A stretch of DNA of 64,000 nt, taken from assembly GCA_033060915.1 (NCBI GenBank), contig CM065397.1:33278501-33342500 (forward strand). Reading direction: 5' to 3'. Shown one piece after another: positions 24,055 through 36,000 of this stretch (positions within the stretch are counted from its first letter, which is position 1; each line of letters begins with the position of its first letter). The notes below the pieces were generated by a model. That model saw only the letters and a program-made list of their open reading frames with translations, was not told the DNA's origin and searched no databases. The DNA comes from Euryodendron excelsum (lineage: Eukaryota; Streptophyta; Magnoliopsida; Ericales; Pentaphylacaceae). The position numbers and the translations under genes are program-made.

Positions 24055-24075
24055 GGCGCCACTACTACTGGCGCC
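24055..24075. promoter_or_regulatory. GGCGCC inverted repeat upstream of the D TATA box
   Basis: GGCGCC, nine bases (ACTACTACT), GGCGCC. Further GGCGCC sites lie at about 24005 and 24029. Equivalent of 17776-17796 in LTR C. Confidence 0.65.
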
Positions 24076-24419
24076 AGCCATTTAGGAAATGTTTAAGGTT
24101 GGCAAGCAACGTATCTTTGACTAGATTTGGGCGCCTGTACTAGTGACTACCATGCAATTTTTAGTCTGGCTTCACTAGGAGTGGCTCCGGAAAGTCCGGA
24201 AATGATTTGAAGGAGTTGGGAATGACCCAGAAGGCCGGAAAGGAGCAGGAACACTTAAAATAGTGTCCTGGAGGTATTTGACGTGAGAAATGAGGATAAG
24301 ACGGGTCGGAAGGGTTGACCGGGCCTTTAGGGGCAAAACGGTCAGTCGGACCAGGAAACTGCCGGGACAGATTCAGACTGTCCTGGAAGAAGACTTGGGA
24401 TCTGGAAACATTATTTAGA

Positions 24420-24790
24420 ATGTTCCCAGAGGTTGCCGGTTTGATTCCCAGAGCCGGCGTGGTCGGAAAAGGAGACCGGCCCACCAGGGGCAAAACGGTC
24501 ATTTTGCACCGGGTTGGCCGGAACTGACTCGAAATGATCCGGAAAGGTAAAAGGAGGTTGAGAACACTATAAAAAGTAGTCTCAGGAGGTTACCGGTTTG
24601 ATACCCAGAGCCGGTGTGGTCGAAAAAGGAGACCAGCCCACCAAGGGCAAAACGGTCATTTTGTACCGAATTGGCCGGAACTGACTCGAAATGATCCGGA
24701 AAGATAAATGAAGGTTGAGAGTACTATAAAATGAAATCTCAGAGGGTTACCAGTTTGATACCCAGAGCCAGTGTGGTTCCCAGGGCATTT
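24420..24790. repeat. 157-bp tandem repeat in D U3
   Basis: GGTTTGAT plus CCCAGAGCC recurs at 24438, 24595 and 24752, a period of 157 bp, about 2.3 copies. Each carries GGGCAAAACGGTCATTTTG. The inverse is present in LTR C around 17190-17450. Confidence 0.8.
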
Positions 24791-25029
24791 GGATGCCTAG
24801 GGGCAAAATGGTCATCTTGACCGAAAAGTCTAGGAAAAGGTCCAAAAGACAGTTTGGTCATTTTTCACCGAGGTGGGCTAATAGATACTGGTGTTGACCT
24901 AGGTTTTGAGTGTTTCTGCCCCTCTAACGGCGGTCGTCGTGACACAGGGGTTTGTTGACAGTTCCCTAGATCGACCTATTTGTGAGTATTTCCGCTACTC
25001 TAACGGTTTTGTGAGTAGTTTCGCTACTC

Positions 25030-25560
25030 GGACAGTCTCAAGGAATAAACTGTCTCGAGAGAGGGATTGGAAAGGGGACTTATCGTTTCCGAAGAGACGT
25101 GCCTGGATTGGAACCGTCTCGAGGAATAAACTATCTCAAGAGTGGGATTGGAAAGGGGTCTTACCGTCTCCTTGGAGACGTGCCTGGATTGGAACCGTCT
25201 CGAGGAATAAACTATCTCAAGAGTGGGATTGGAAAGGGGTCTTACCGTCTCCGAGGAGACGTGCTTGGGTTGGAACCATCTCGAGGAATAAACTGTCTCG
25301 AGAGTGGGATTGGAAAGGGGTCATACCGTCTTCGAGGAGACGTGCCTGGATTGGAACCATTTCGAGGAATAAACTGTCTCGAGAGAGGGATTGGAAAGGG
25401 GTCTTACCGTCTCCGAGGAGATGTGTCTGGATTGGAACCATCTCGAGGAATAAACTGTCTCGAGAGAAGGATTGGAAAGGGGTCTTACCGTCTTCAAGGA
25501 GATGTGCCTGGATTGGAACCGTCTCGAGGAATAAACTGTCTCGAGAGTGGGATTGGAATC
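25030..25560. repeat. 81-bp tandem repeat in D U3, about seven copies
   Basis: Units contain CTCGAGGAATAAACTGTCTC, then GATTGGAAAGGGGTCTTACC, then GAGGAGACGTGCCTGG. The GAGGAATAAAC phrase recurs near 25040, 25121, 25202, 25283, 25364, 25445 and 25526. Because 81 is divisible by three, open frames run through it in several frames. It lies 1.1-1.6 kb upstream of the D TATA box. Confidence 0.9.
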
Positions 25561-27492
25561 GGAAAGGAAAGGACAATGCCCCTAAGGGCATTTTGGTGAT
25601 TTTGCCTCTATTTGGGCTTGACAAGCCCACGAAGCGATGGACAGACGAGATTTGGACCTAGAGAATTGGTTTTGATAGGAATATGCCCACAATGAGTTGA
25701 AAACAAGTCTGGACGGAGTGTAGACTGTCGAGCGGTCAAAAATGGGGTGCTTACAGCGGTCACAACCTTTTTTAAATTTCAAATTCCACAACTTTTTTCA
25801 AATCTCAAATTCTACAACATTTTTCAAATTTCTATTTCTACAACTTCTTTCCAATCTCCAATCTTACAATTTTCTTTAAGTTTCCAATTCCATGACCTGT
25901 TTATGTTTTCAATCTTCAATTTCAATTTCCAAAATCTTTCTTCCAAATTCAAACTTCTATCTCTTTCTTTTCAAATAAAATCAAATCAAATTTTTTTCAA
26001 ATCTATTTCCAAATCAAGTCTCTTTTCTTGCACTTGCATATCATGCATCATGTCTTTTAAACATTGTTTTTTTTCAAAGTGGACAGCATTGAACCATTAG
26101 TTAGTTAAAGAATCTCATAGGTGAACCTAGAGTAGATTGACATGTAGGTACCGAAAGGGCGGGGTAGGGTGATGGCTTAGTGCGTCTTCCCTACACGTAA
26201 CCAACCTCCGAACCTAGATTACTGATTTCAAAGACCAAAAACGGAGTTATTTTTCAAAAAGGGCTAAATGTTTTCTAAAGGTTGCCAAACAACCTGTTTT
26301 TCTAAAAACCCTCTCTTGAGGTGGTATTTTCAAAAATGTTTTCCAAAACCCTAAGTGTAGTTTTCGGATTATGCTTAGTTTTTAGGTGACCTAACTCACC
26401 TTAATCAAGTTAGGTGGCGACTCCAAATCTTTTCTAAAAGCCCTTTATTCAAATCAATTTTCAATTCAAACCTAGTCACACTCATTCTTCTAGGAGGGTG
26501 AGTTCTAACGAGAAAGTACAGTATTTTTCCCGCTTGTGTGTGTATTCCTCGAGTGCGAAAAATCTAGGCGCGACACAGAGTTGACTAGGGTGTTGCCAGT
26601 TTGATACCCAAAGCCGGTGTGGTTTCCTAGGGCATTTGGATGCCTAAGGGCAAAATGGTAATTTTGACCGAGGGACCTCTGGAAAAGGACTAGGGTTGAC
26701 TGGATGGCACCGGACATGCCGGACCATCTAGGGACGGCTCTAGAAGGTGGTCTTATAATTTCGAGGACTTTGTACTTTCTCAAGGAACGTGCTGGGCCTA
26801 CTGGGGGTAAAATGGTTATTTTCCACCGACACGGGTTAGCAGACGTCAGTGTTGACCAATCCGAATCTGGTCTGCACTTCTGTCCGAGGAATTGGTACTT
26901 GTTTGGTGGACAGGCTTGAAAGGGTCTTACTGCCTTAAGGGATAAACTTTTTCGAAGGTCGTACTGGACTAGGACGACTTTTCGTTCTTGAGGGATTTGT
27001 GCATTCTCAAAGAACGTACCGAGCTTGGACGGTCTTCCATTCTTAAGGGGTTTGTGCTTTCTCAAAGAACGTGTTGAATCAGTGGACATTCTACATTGGC
27101 GGGCTATCAGGCGCCAGAAGTGAACCGCTCTTCCATCCCAAAGACTTAGGTATCTGAGGAATAAGCCTTCTCGGTGATCATGTTGGGCTCGATTGAATGG
27201 TCTTATCGTCAATGAGGGATCAACTTTCTTGAATAATGGGACAACTGGATTTGACTTTGGATTTGAATGAACTTATTACCTTGTGGAAAACGTGTCGAGC
27301 TAGATTAGATTGAGTAATGCACGAGGGGCATTCTAGTCACTTTGCCTCTAGTGGGCCCAGCGGGCCCGTGAAGTGTTTGATAGACTGGATTGGATCTGGG
27401 AAGCCGTTTTGGGCTTGAGTATGGTTGTGTTGGTTTGGAGGTGCTTCTGGTCAGGCTGGAGATCGTTGAGTGGCCAGAATGGGGGGCTAACA

Positions 27493-27512
27493 ACTGCCCC
27501 TCTTTTCTGTCT
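27493..27512 (-). other. Polypurine tract of element B
   Basis: On the minus strand GAAAAGAGGGGCAGT lies immediately before the 3' LTR start (TGTTAGC at 27492), the expected position of the plus-strand priming tract. Confidence 0.75.
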
Positions 27513-28829
27513 TTACCTGTTGAAGGTAAAAAATGATAAAGTGAGTACCGAATGAAGGTTGCGAGGTGGTCAAAGGGACCAGAGGTTTGAAATTTTGAAA
27601 ACTGGAGGTTAAAGCTTGAAAATGGAGTTACGAGGCCATTTAAAACTAGTTTGCTGGGCAAAAGGCCGAGGCAAGCCCAGCCTGAGCTGTGTGCTAGGCT
27701 TAGGTTTCTTTGTGCACCACTAGCTGAGGCTTTGTACAGCGAGGGTGGCCTCGGTGCTTCTCGTGGGAGGAAGCAGTTGCATACGGCTCATACGATTGTC
27801 CTTCTATCTGCTGAGGCAGTGGAGCCATCACATGTTGGAGCAGCTAGTGGTGGATGGATCTTGCATTTTCATTTGATTTTTCTATGGATGATGATGGGGG
27901 GTCATATTGTTCTCACTTCCCACTATCCATCCAGAATTATATCCCTGAGTTCCTCTTACCTGTCGATGAACCCTTATTAGGTCTCTTTCTTCCTATCTTG
28001 CCTTCAAGATGGTTGACAAAAGGGATGATGATTTATGTAGCAGGTGATAGCTAAGCTGACAGCAACAGGAGCTGCTTTTGGTCAAGGATAGGACTAGCAC
28101 TGATGTCATTCGAGTTGATGGAGGCAACCAGTACACTCAGGTGATCGTACTGGGAATCTGCTGAGCTAGGTTTTATTGAGGTGGAGTGTGAGTAACTGCA
28201 GGGTTGGCCTGGAGAGGATGGAACTGTAGAGCGAGCTATTCCTTCTTGTCCTCCTTACTCTCTTAATTGAATTTCACTTTGAGCTTTTAAGAGGCCTTCG
28301 AGAGGCTAGTGGCTTCTGAGTATTGTTTTTGAAATTCTTTGGGTTGCTGGCAAGGAAGGGGCCTATGTGAGGCTTCTTAGGAAGAATGCCTCAAACAAGG
28401 TTGCAGGAAATGAGCTAAACTTGAGGAGTCATGGGAGGCTGTTCTGTGTTTGTAGTTCTTCTGTGTTGGCTTAACTGTTGAGTTCTGATTTTTGCTAGCA
28501 AGATAGGATTTTTGTTGATGTGTCTCTAGAAGGATTTTGCTTCTGTGAGAGTCTTGAGTTGGTTTATGAAGGGGGTGAGGTCTCCTTTGATGGGTTCGAA
28601 GAATCTGGAAAGTTGAGTATCTTCGGTTGGTTCTTTGTTTGATTGAGATGGTGGGCCATTGCTTTCAGTCTTCATGGCTTGGAAAGGGTTAAATTAGGAC
28701 AGATTGAGAAGTCGAGGGTGGGACGTTGCCCTAGTCTTCATTGTTTGAAAAATGTCAGATTAAGTTGTATAAAGTTTTCACAGGAAGTTAGAATAATGTG
28801 TGCTATACCCATTAATGGATGCATAGATT

Positions 28830-29060
28830 AGACAGGAATACGAATAAACGAATGTACGGGTTAACACAGGAATTGAAGTGAATGTATGTCATATTTTTTT
28901 GTTGAATGCACATGCTTATACATGAATGGAATTAAATGAACGTCATACTTTTCAATGAATGCACTGGTTTACACAAAAAATTGAATGCATGTTATACTTT
29001 TTAAGGAATGCACAAGTTTATACAGGAATGGAATTGAATGCATGTTATCAACGCACAGGT
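28830..29060. repeat. About 57-bp tandem repeat, four copies
   Basis: GAATGCACA, then TTATACA, then GGAATGGAATTGAATG and a GTCATACTTTT motif recur with drift at a period of about 57 bp inside element B. Confidence 0.75.
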
Positions 29061-29529
29061 GCTATATGTGTTATTTTTTAAGAATGCCCTAGGATTGCCT
29101 CAAGGTTCAAACTCTCAGGATTCTGTTTCCCTTCCAAGATCCTACCCCTTCGGTTTTGTCCCATTCTTATCAGGATATAATAGCATTTGCACCATTCTTA
29201 AGGGATCTTGATCTTTTGGTTTGCCATCTGCTATCTTATCCTTACTTTCTATAGGATTGCTGTTTGGGGATTTTTGTCCTCACTTAGTTTTCTCTCTTAG
29301 ATCCTCCAATTCCACCGTGGCTTGAGCGACAACTCGTATGCCCTTTACAAAGCAGTAAACAGCTTGGCCCTCAATTCGAAAAGACTTCTTTTAGGACCTA
29401 ATGCAAGCCGGGTTTAGGGGTTTGTAAAAAATGAAGGGATATTTAGGCTCAAAGATTTTCTTTTAGTGGGTTGTTTAAACCAAAACCATCTGAGCACCCT
29501 TTAGGGCATGAGATTGCCCCTGCCATCCT

Positions 29530-29530
<1 letters not shown>

Positions 29531-29576
<46 letters not shown>
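29531..29576. repeat. Homopolymer of 46 C
   Basis: An uninterrupted run of 46 cytosines. Such runs are rare in plant DNA. It may be real or a length estimate affected by sequencing; the minus strand is a G46 run able to form quadruplexes. Confidence 0.9.
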
Positions 29577-32500
29577 TTTTCAACTACTTATCTTGATATT
29601 GTTCAGGCTTATTTGGGCTAAGGAATTTTCTTTAATCAAAGAGAACCTTGATTTGGACCATAACGTAGGCTAGGTTAAGGGGTTTATGAATAAAAAGGTA
29701 TAAAGGCTCAAACATTATCACTTATAGTGTTTCGAAAGACTGACGATCACCTTTGGTAATTTAACTTTCATTCCCTACTTTCTTCTTTCCTTCCTACTCT
29801 TTTTGTTCTTCCAAACTATTCTTTCCCTTTTGATTAGGATTTTTAATCAAGAAATTTGTTTTCAAGTTGACTTTTAGAGATGCCAACTTTTTCATTTCTA
29901 CTTTCGGATGACAATATCTTCTTTTGAAACCACCACAAACACATCATCCCCCTTACTTAGAGACGTTGTTGAAACCATATCTTCTTAGAAATCACCATTT
30001 TCATCATTGCTTATTAGTTCTTACTCATGGCTTTTACCTTAACCCAGTGTGGGTGGTGATCATCTGGTCGGTTTTATTGAGAAATGTAACCGGCTCAAAT
30101 GGGCTTTACAAATGGATTTTTTTTTTTTTTTTTTTTGTGTATGGTAGCATAATTTAGGGCCTCTCATCATTTGAAATTGAATTGCTTAGTCCATCAAACC
30201 TTTGTACAAAATTTAGACAATGTTCCTAGAGATGGTGTGTTTTTGCCAGTGAACCCCTATATCAACTACTCTATGCTTACCCTAATATGGGGGATGGTTC
30301 TTGGTTTGGCAATAGCTGAATAGAAATCACTTACGGCTCTAGTGGGCTGAGCAAAAGGTAGTGTTTATTTCTTTTTGGATAAATAGAACAATGGCTTCTC
30401 ATCATTTTGAGGACTTGGTTGCCCATCGCTTAGCCAAGATATCACTCAAGTGTCCCCTCTTCAACAAACTCTACACTTCTTTGTTAAGTCTGTCTTCTCA
30501 CTTTCTCTCACCATCTCTTTTTCTCTTCAGGGTTTTAATCACCATTGAATGGGTTGCCCATGCTATCCTATCTTTCAAGTCAAGTCATTACAAAATAGGA
30601 AAGAATCCCTCAAAGCAATAATTCTTCACAAGAATATGAGACAAAAGGGATAAACTGAAAGGTATCTCTTTCTCATTTCAAATCATGATTCCAAGTCATG
30701 CTATGTTTATTTAAATAAAATATGCAAGAAATAGAAAGATAAAAAGAAAATGGACGAATTTTGTGGAAGCCTCCCTTTTCTTGTGGGCCATTTGGTAAGA
30801 ACCCCTAATAGGGTTTTGGGACTGTGTCAACCTCTTGGGTACTTCATTAGCCGAGTGTATCACCAAACGACGGAGGGAGGATTGAAAAATCTTGTGTAGT
30901 GTTTGGCATACATTTGGTAGTTAAGAGATTCTGATGCAGCAATGCACGAGTCTGACAGAACTTTGCTAACGGTGAAGTATTCTTCTGCATGGATGGTGAT
31001 TGTCGCAGCATGGTGCGGAGTTAGTTGCTTAAAGGTAATGTATTGCTGATGGATGGTTAGTTCTTCTTACTCCTTAATATAGGATCGACCTTTTCCAATA
31101 ACCAGGTTTATCCTAGCATAAGTTTGAATTGGGTAGGATGCTAGAGGGATTCCATGAGTTCAATTATGCTCTTTGACCTGGAAAAAGGAAAAGAAAAATA
31201 GAACACAGTTAGCATGTGGAGTTGGAAGTTTTATGGATGCATGTCTTATGGAGGTCCCTTCTTTGAAGGAATCTAGGCATGATGCTAGGTCCACTTTAGA
31301 GATGGGGTATTGCCCTATATGCAATGCAATGCAATACCTCTTCGGCATGGGCCAGTTGATGTTTCTTTGTTTGGGCAATCCTGCCTCCATGGATGGAGAC
31401 TGATTTGGGCCCCTCTCGAGACATGGTTCTATGCATGCTATGAATCCTTAGGGTTGAGAAACTCTTAGGAGTTTTGGTAGGTTCGATTAAAATGAGATTG
31501 GATTGCTCCTTAATGGTTGCATGAGAATGCAATGACTTGAGTTTTTCGGAACTCTTGTCTTGGAATAGATATGGATGCATGAGCATAATGAAAATGAATA
31601 TCTGAGCATAATGATAATAGTAAATGGATGGTTTAGAAGACCCCCTTCTTGTCTTGCTTTTGCTCTCGATTTTCTTGGTACTTGGAGATAAGGGGGGAGA
31701 ATAGAAGATAAGAAACAAATGAGAAGTTAGTGCCTTGGTTTGAAAGTTTGTATGCAATGCATGTCCTATGGGTGTCCTTGCTTCGAGAGGGGGACTAAGC
31801 ATGCTATGTTTGTTCATTTTTGGAGATAGGGGGTTGCCCCTGTATGTAATACCATACTTGTGCCTGTAACATATATTCATTCACACATTTGTTCATTCAA
31901 GGGAAGTAGGAAGAACAATTTTACTTCTTTTGAGATAAAAAGCTAAAATTACATAGATTTGGGAGAGGAAACATTTTCCACGTGACTTTCCAGCTATCTA
32001 TCTAAACTACTTTTTGAGTCTTCAGTTAGGCCTTGTTGATATTGTGAGGTCGATGAATGACACTATCTCCGGATTGCCCCTTGTCTTGCGGCAACCTTAT
32101 CTTCATGAGCTAGAGGGATTAGGGCTCCTCTTATGAAATGATTCTTGAGATTGACTCGTGGGCCATTCTCTTGGAGGTTGATTATATGCATGGAGTGTAA
32201 GTGGCTTAAGTTATATTGGAACTCTTGCCTTGGGATGATTATGTATGCATGGGCAGTTTAATAGCATGAATGACAAGATATTGAAACAAGGCATTTATGT
32301 ATGTAAGCATAATAACAAGAATCAGGAAATTGAAAAGCGGTTGCTCTATCCTCCTTGGTTTTTGAAAAACATGTGCCATAAATCGGGCAGAGGTTTGGTT
32401 ATGCATGGGTGCTATATGAACATGAGGCTGAGGGCTACTTATGCTTCCTAAAAAGCTCAGCTCCTAGATCTTCAAACCTAGGCCCACTCCCTGGGGTGGT

Positions 32501-33012
32501 GCCATTATAGGTTGGTCATCCGAGCGGGGAAAATATCTAAAGACCGTTGGTTAGGTGACACATCTACCTACCACCAACAGTTAATGTATTGTTCTCTCTT
32601 CTAACTAGAAGGTAGTAACTAGGGTCAATATTCCATAAAAATGCATATGCAAGTGTCCGTGTGATTTTGGAAATTGGAGGAAAGAGCCTAACAACTCCCA
32701 TACATCTTGTTATACATAGCATACATGGCAATTTATGAACATAAATTAAAATGTGAACAATGGTCCACCTACAAAACAAATACACAGAGTTGGTACTTTT
32801 TGAGGAACTCAAATGCAAAATAAAACATTGACGTATGAACAATGCAAGAGCATGTAATGAATGTAATGTTTGACTTTTTGCAAAACAAGGATCATTTTGA
32901 AAAACTTAAAATTTTGAAAAGTTTAGAAAGTGGATATAACTAAACAAGGGAACCGGCGAACTTAAGGTTAGTAAAGGGTGACTAGACATGACATAGGCCT
33001 AACCCTCTAATT

Positions 33013-33031
33013 ATCCCCAGTAGAGTCGCCA
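33013..33031 (-). other. Primer-binding site of element B
   Basis: Minus-strand TGGCGACTCTACTGGGGAT begins three bases inside the 5' LTR end. The plus strand here ends CCA, as the 3' end of a priming tRNA would. The tRNA was not identified; Ogre-type elements are described as using tRNA-Arg, which should be tested. Confidence 0.78.
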
Positions 33032-33034
33032 AGC

Positions 33035-36000
33035 TGTCGCACTCTGTTTTCGGACGCCAGGCAATTCCCTCTCTCTTTTCGAGCCTAGGGGTGGGAATTT
33101 GGTACGGTGCTCTCTCATTAGAACTCGTCCTCCTAGAAGGAAAAATGCGATGGGGTTTGAATTTGAAATGGAATTGATTAGGGCTTTTTAAAAAGTTTTT
33201 GGAGTCACCACCTAACATATTTAAAGATGTGCTAGATCATCTACACCAAGTAAAACCCGAGGGTTAAACTTAGGTTTTGGAAAATGTTTTGTTTCTGAAA
33301 AACGTCCTCATGAGAGGGTTTTAGAAGGTACGGTTGTTTGACAACCCTAAAATTATTGGAAAGCCCTTTTGAAAATTGACTCCGATTTTGGTCCTTGAAA
33401 CAGAAATTCTTAAGTCCAGGGGTTAGTTACGTGTAGGGAATATGTCCAAAGACTATCACCCTACCCCACCCTTACCTATATGTCTAATCACCTTTAACTC
33501 ACCTAATTATGACTCACCGGTTACCTATATTTAATGCTATCCACTTAGAAAACTTTTGAAAATAGAATTTGAAGAAGAGTTTGAAAGAGAGAATTGAGTG
33601 TGGAAAATGGAATTGGGAATTTGAAAAGAGTTATGACTGCACCCTATGAAGGGTTGCCTACGTATCTCCTTAAAGAGGATCAGGTTAATCGTAGTTTGGA
33701 CAAGAGTCCAAAAGAATTAGAATTTTGAAAGGGGTTCCTATTTATAGAAAGTTTCCATTTGCAGAAAGTTTCCTTTTCAGAAAAGTTTGAGTTTGAAAGT
33801 GTTCCCTTTCTATGAAGATTGGATTTTTGAAATGTTTCCTTTTCAAAAAGATTAGACTTTTGAAATGTTTTCTTTTTAGGAAGATTTGACTTAAAAATTT
33901 TTCCTTTTCAGGAAGGTTTGATTTGATTATGAAATGTTTCATTTTAAGGAAGATTGAGATTTGAAAAGATTTGAGTTGATTTGAAAAGATTGAGTTTTGA
34001 AAATGTTTCCTTTTCAGGAAGGTTTGATTTGATTTTGAAATGTTTCCACTTCAGGAAGATTGAGATTTGAGAAGTTTGATTTGTTTTGAAAAGATTTGAT
34101 TTTGAAAAAGGTAAGTTTGGATTGTTTCCAAAATGGAAGAAGTTAAATTAGATTTAAATTTGGAAGATTTTGAAAAAAGAGCATTTTGAGGGATTTGAAA
34201 TGGAAGGTTTTGGTTTGATTAAAAAGGGAAGTTTGGAAAAGAAAAGTTTTGCTTGATTTGGAAATGGAAGATTTTAAGGGTTTGAAAATGGTAGGATTTT
34301 GGCTTTGAAATGGAAGGTTTCCAAGTTGGCAAAAATGAGATTTTTCTAGGATTAGACTTTTAGGGTTTAACAGATATGAATTTTGGAAATAGTTTGAAAA
34401 TGAGTCTTTTGAAAACATGTTTTAGGGCCCAAAACCCTAACTTAAATTTTAGACATCCAAATGAATATTGTACTTTGCTTAAAGCCATTCTAGCCATTGA
34501 AAGGCTAGAAACACTTTAGGCTTGCAACTTTGAAAAACAATAGAGGCATGAGGCCACAAATATAGACCTTTCAGGTCTTTTTGAATGTCACACATTTCTC
34601 GAAAGAACTCTAATCATAAAAATATTAGGATCATTTCGAGAACGGGTTTTTTGAAAAGAAGGAATTGTAGGGTAACATGAGCCATTTAATTTGTCACACT
34701 TTTCTAGGAAGACCCTAACCATAAAAGAGTTAGGATCCACCTAGAATTGTGGTTTTGAGAAAACAACTTTGAAAAATGGTTTTAAGGGGTAAAGACATGA
34801 CGAGAATGCAAATGCAATTTGACGATAGTAACGGCATGAAACATAGAAGGTTTAGGTGTCACCACATTGCAAGTGGGCCCTAAGGTTATACCGTGAAACA
34901 AGTGAGGGCTAAGAAGAGAGTCCCGATTGGTAATATCCTCTTATTCACTCTCGACATGGACTTAACAGTCTCTTTTTTTCAAGCATGCAAAAAAGTGGGG
35001 TTTAGAGATAGGAAATTTAAAAAAGAGAAGAACCCAAGTGGGTTCGAAGGGAGAAGAGAAAGTGAGGGAGTACAGAAAAGTAAAAAGAGGATTACCTTGT
35101 CTCGTTGCTTCTTTCTTTGGTGAAGGCTCGGCCCTTTGAGTTGGGAATGTTTCGGGAGCTTTTGGGCAGCAAGTCGGTCCTTCGATGGATCTTGGAATCT
35201 AGGGCTTTAGGAATTTAGACTTCAGACTAGGCAGGCTGGACTTGGAGAGAGAGAGAGAGCGGGCTCTAGGAACTGTCTAGAATGGAAAGGGAGAGTTTTT
35301 GGAGGATTTTTTATAACTTAAAATAGTGTAGCGGGTCTATATTTATAGTGTAAAAAATCGGAGGTTGTGCACCACTATGAGTGGCGTAGGGTCATTTAAT
35401 GTTGGCTTGAAAAAAGGCTGGATATGGGGTTGGTCGATTCGTAACCAATTCTAGGGGCTTATGCGCTACTATTAGTGGCGCACAGCTAAAGAATGGTGAT
35501 GCTTCACTCGAAGTGGAGCAAGGAGGTTCTAATTCAAAAAATGAAGGTGTTGGACGGCAGGGCCCGGCTGGAAATGGAAGGGAATACTCTGGAAAGTGTC
35601 TTGGGGGTTGCCAGTTTGATTCCCAAAGCTAGCATGGTTGAAGAGAGTGACTGGATTGCAGTCACCTCATCCCTGGAGTTCTAAGGTTGACCAAGATTGA
35701 CCAAGGTTCACTAAGTTCACTATAGTTGATTGGGGTGTTGCCAGTTTGATATCCAAAGTCAGTGTGGTTTCCTAGGGCATTTGGATGCTTAGGGGCAAAA
35801 CGCTCATTTTGACCGGGGGACCTTCGGGAAAGGACCGGGGTTGACTGGATTGCACTGGACATGTCGGACCATTTAGGGACAGCTCTGGAAGGTGGTCTTA
35901 CCATTTTGAGGACTTTGTACTTTCTCAAGGAACGTGTCAGGCCTGTTGGGGGTAAAATGGTTATTTTCCACTAGGACGGGCTAGTAGGCCTCAGTGTTGA

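Larger units (their letters stand above)
20467..25755 (-). mobile_element. LTR D: solo long LTR, 5289 bp, target duplication GCGGT
   Basis: The innermost insertion. The minus strand starts TGTAAGCACCCCA at 25755 and ends GACGCGACA at 20467. Perfect GCGGT copies lie at 20462-20466 and 25756-25760, inside LTR C. It is a complete single LTR with no internal region, so an earlier full element must have lost its interior by recombination. A 5.3-kb LTR is very long; among plant elements this recalls the Ogre-type Tat elements (inference). Confidence 0.93.
16219..26575 (+). mobile_element. LTR C: solo long LTR, plus orientation, split by LTR D
   Basis: The pieces are 16219-20466 and 25761-26575, 5.06 kb in total. 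It starts TGTAAACACCCC and ends GGCGCGACA. Flanks are CAAAG (16214-16218) and CAGAG (26576-26580), one mismatch; the B LTR sequence resumes directly after it. It is oriented opposite to A, B and D. It includes a TATA box (17851-17858), a GGCGCC palindrome and a CTTTCCTAAA-rich leader. Confidence 0.9.
13734..27492 (-). repeat. Element B 3' LTR (two pieces, about 3.4 kb)
   Basis: The pieces are 13734-16218 and 26576-27492, separated by LTR C with its target duplication. The minus-strand start is TGTTAGCCCCCC at 27492 and the end is GAGCGCGACA at 13734. Compared with the 5' LTR it lacks about 130 bp near 15585. In one 270-bp stretch (about 13900-14170 versus 33200-33470) I counted roughly 27 differences by eye, so the insertion is not recent. 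Confidence 0.87.
27493..33034 (-). other. Element B internal region, 5.5 kb, no retroviral-type genes
   Basis: Between polypurine tract and primer site there is no frame with gag, protease, RT, RNase H or integrase motifs. The longest sense-strand frame (31296-31880, 194 codons) crosses an imperfect repeat of about 500 bp (compare 31230-31340 with 31740-31860) and looks accidental. The region includes a short tandem array (28830-29060), a poly-C run (29531-29576) and a poly-T run near 30118. Confidence 0.75.

Noticed and set aside
24906..25661. 251-codon frame with a 27-residue internal repeat (RAWIGTVSRNKLS type), plus 166- and 137-codon frames in other frames
   Set aside because: The underlying DNA is an 81-bp tandem array, and 81 is a multiple of three, so stops are absent in several frames at once on both strands. 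It lies in the U3 of LTR D with no supporting motif.
26505..27212. 235-codon minus-strand frame
   Set aside because: Runs across the C/B junction and U3 repeat sequence; no motif and no counterpart kept open in the sister LTR at 35700-36400.
31296..31880. 194-codon sense-strand frame inside element B
   Set aside because: No recognisable domain; it spans an imperfect noncoding repeat of about 500 bp and its composition follows local base bias.
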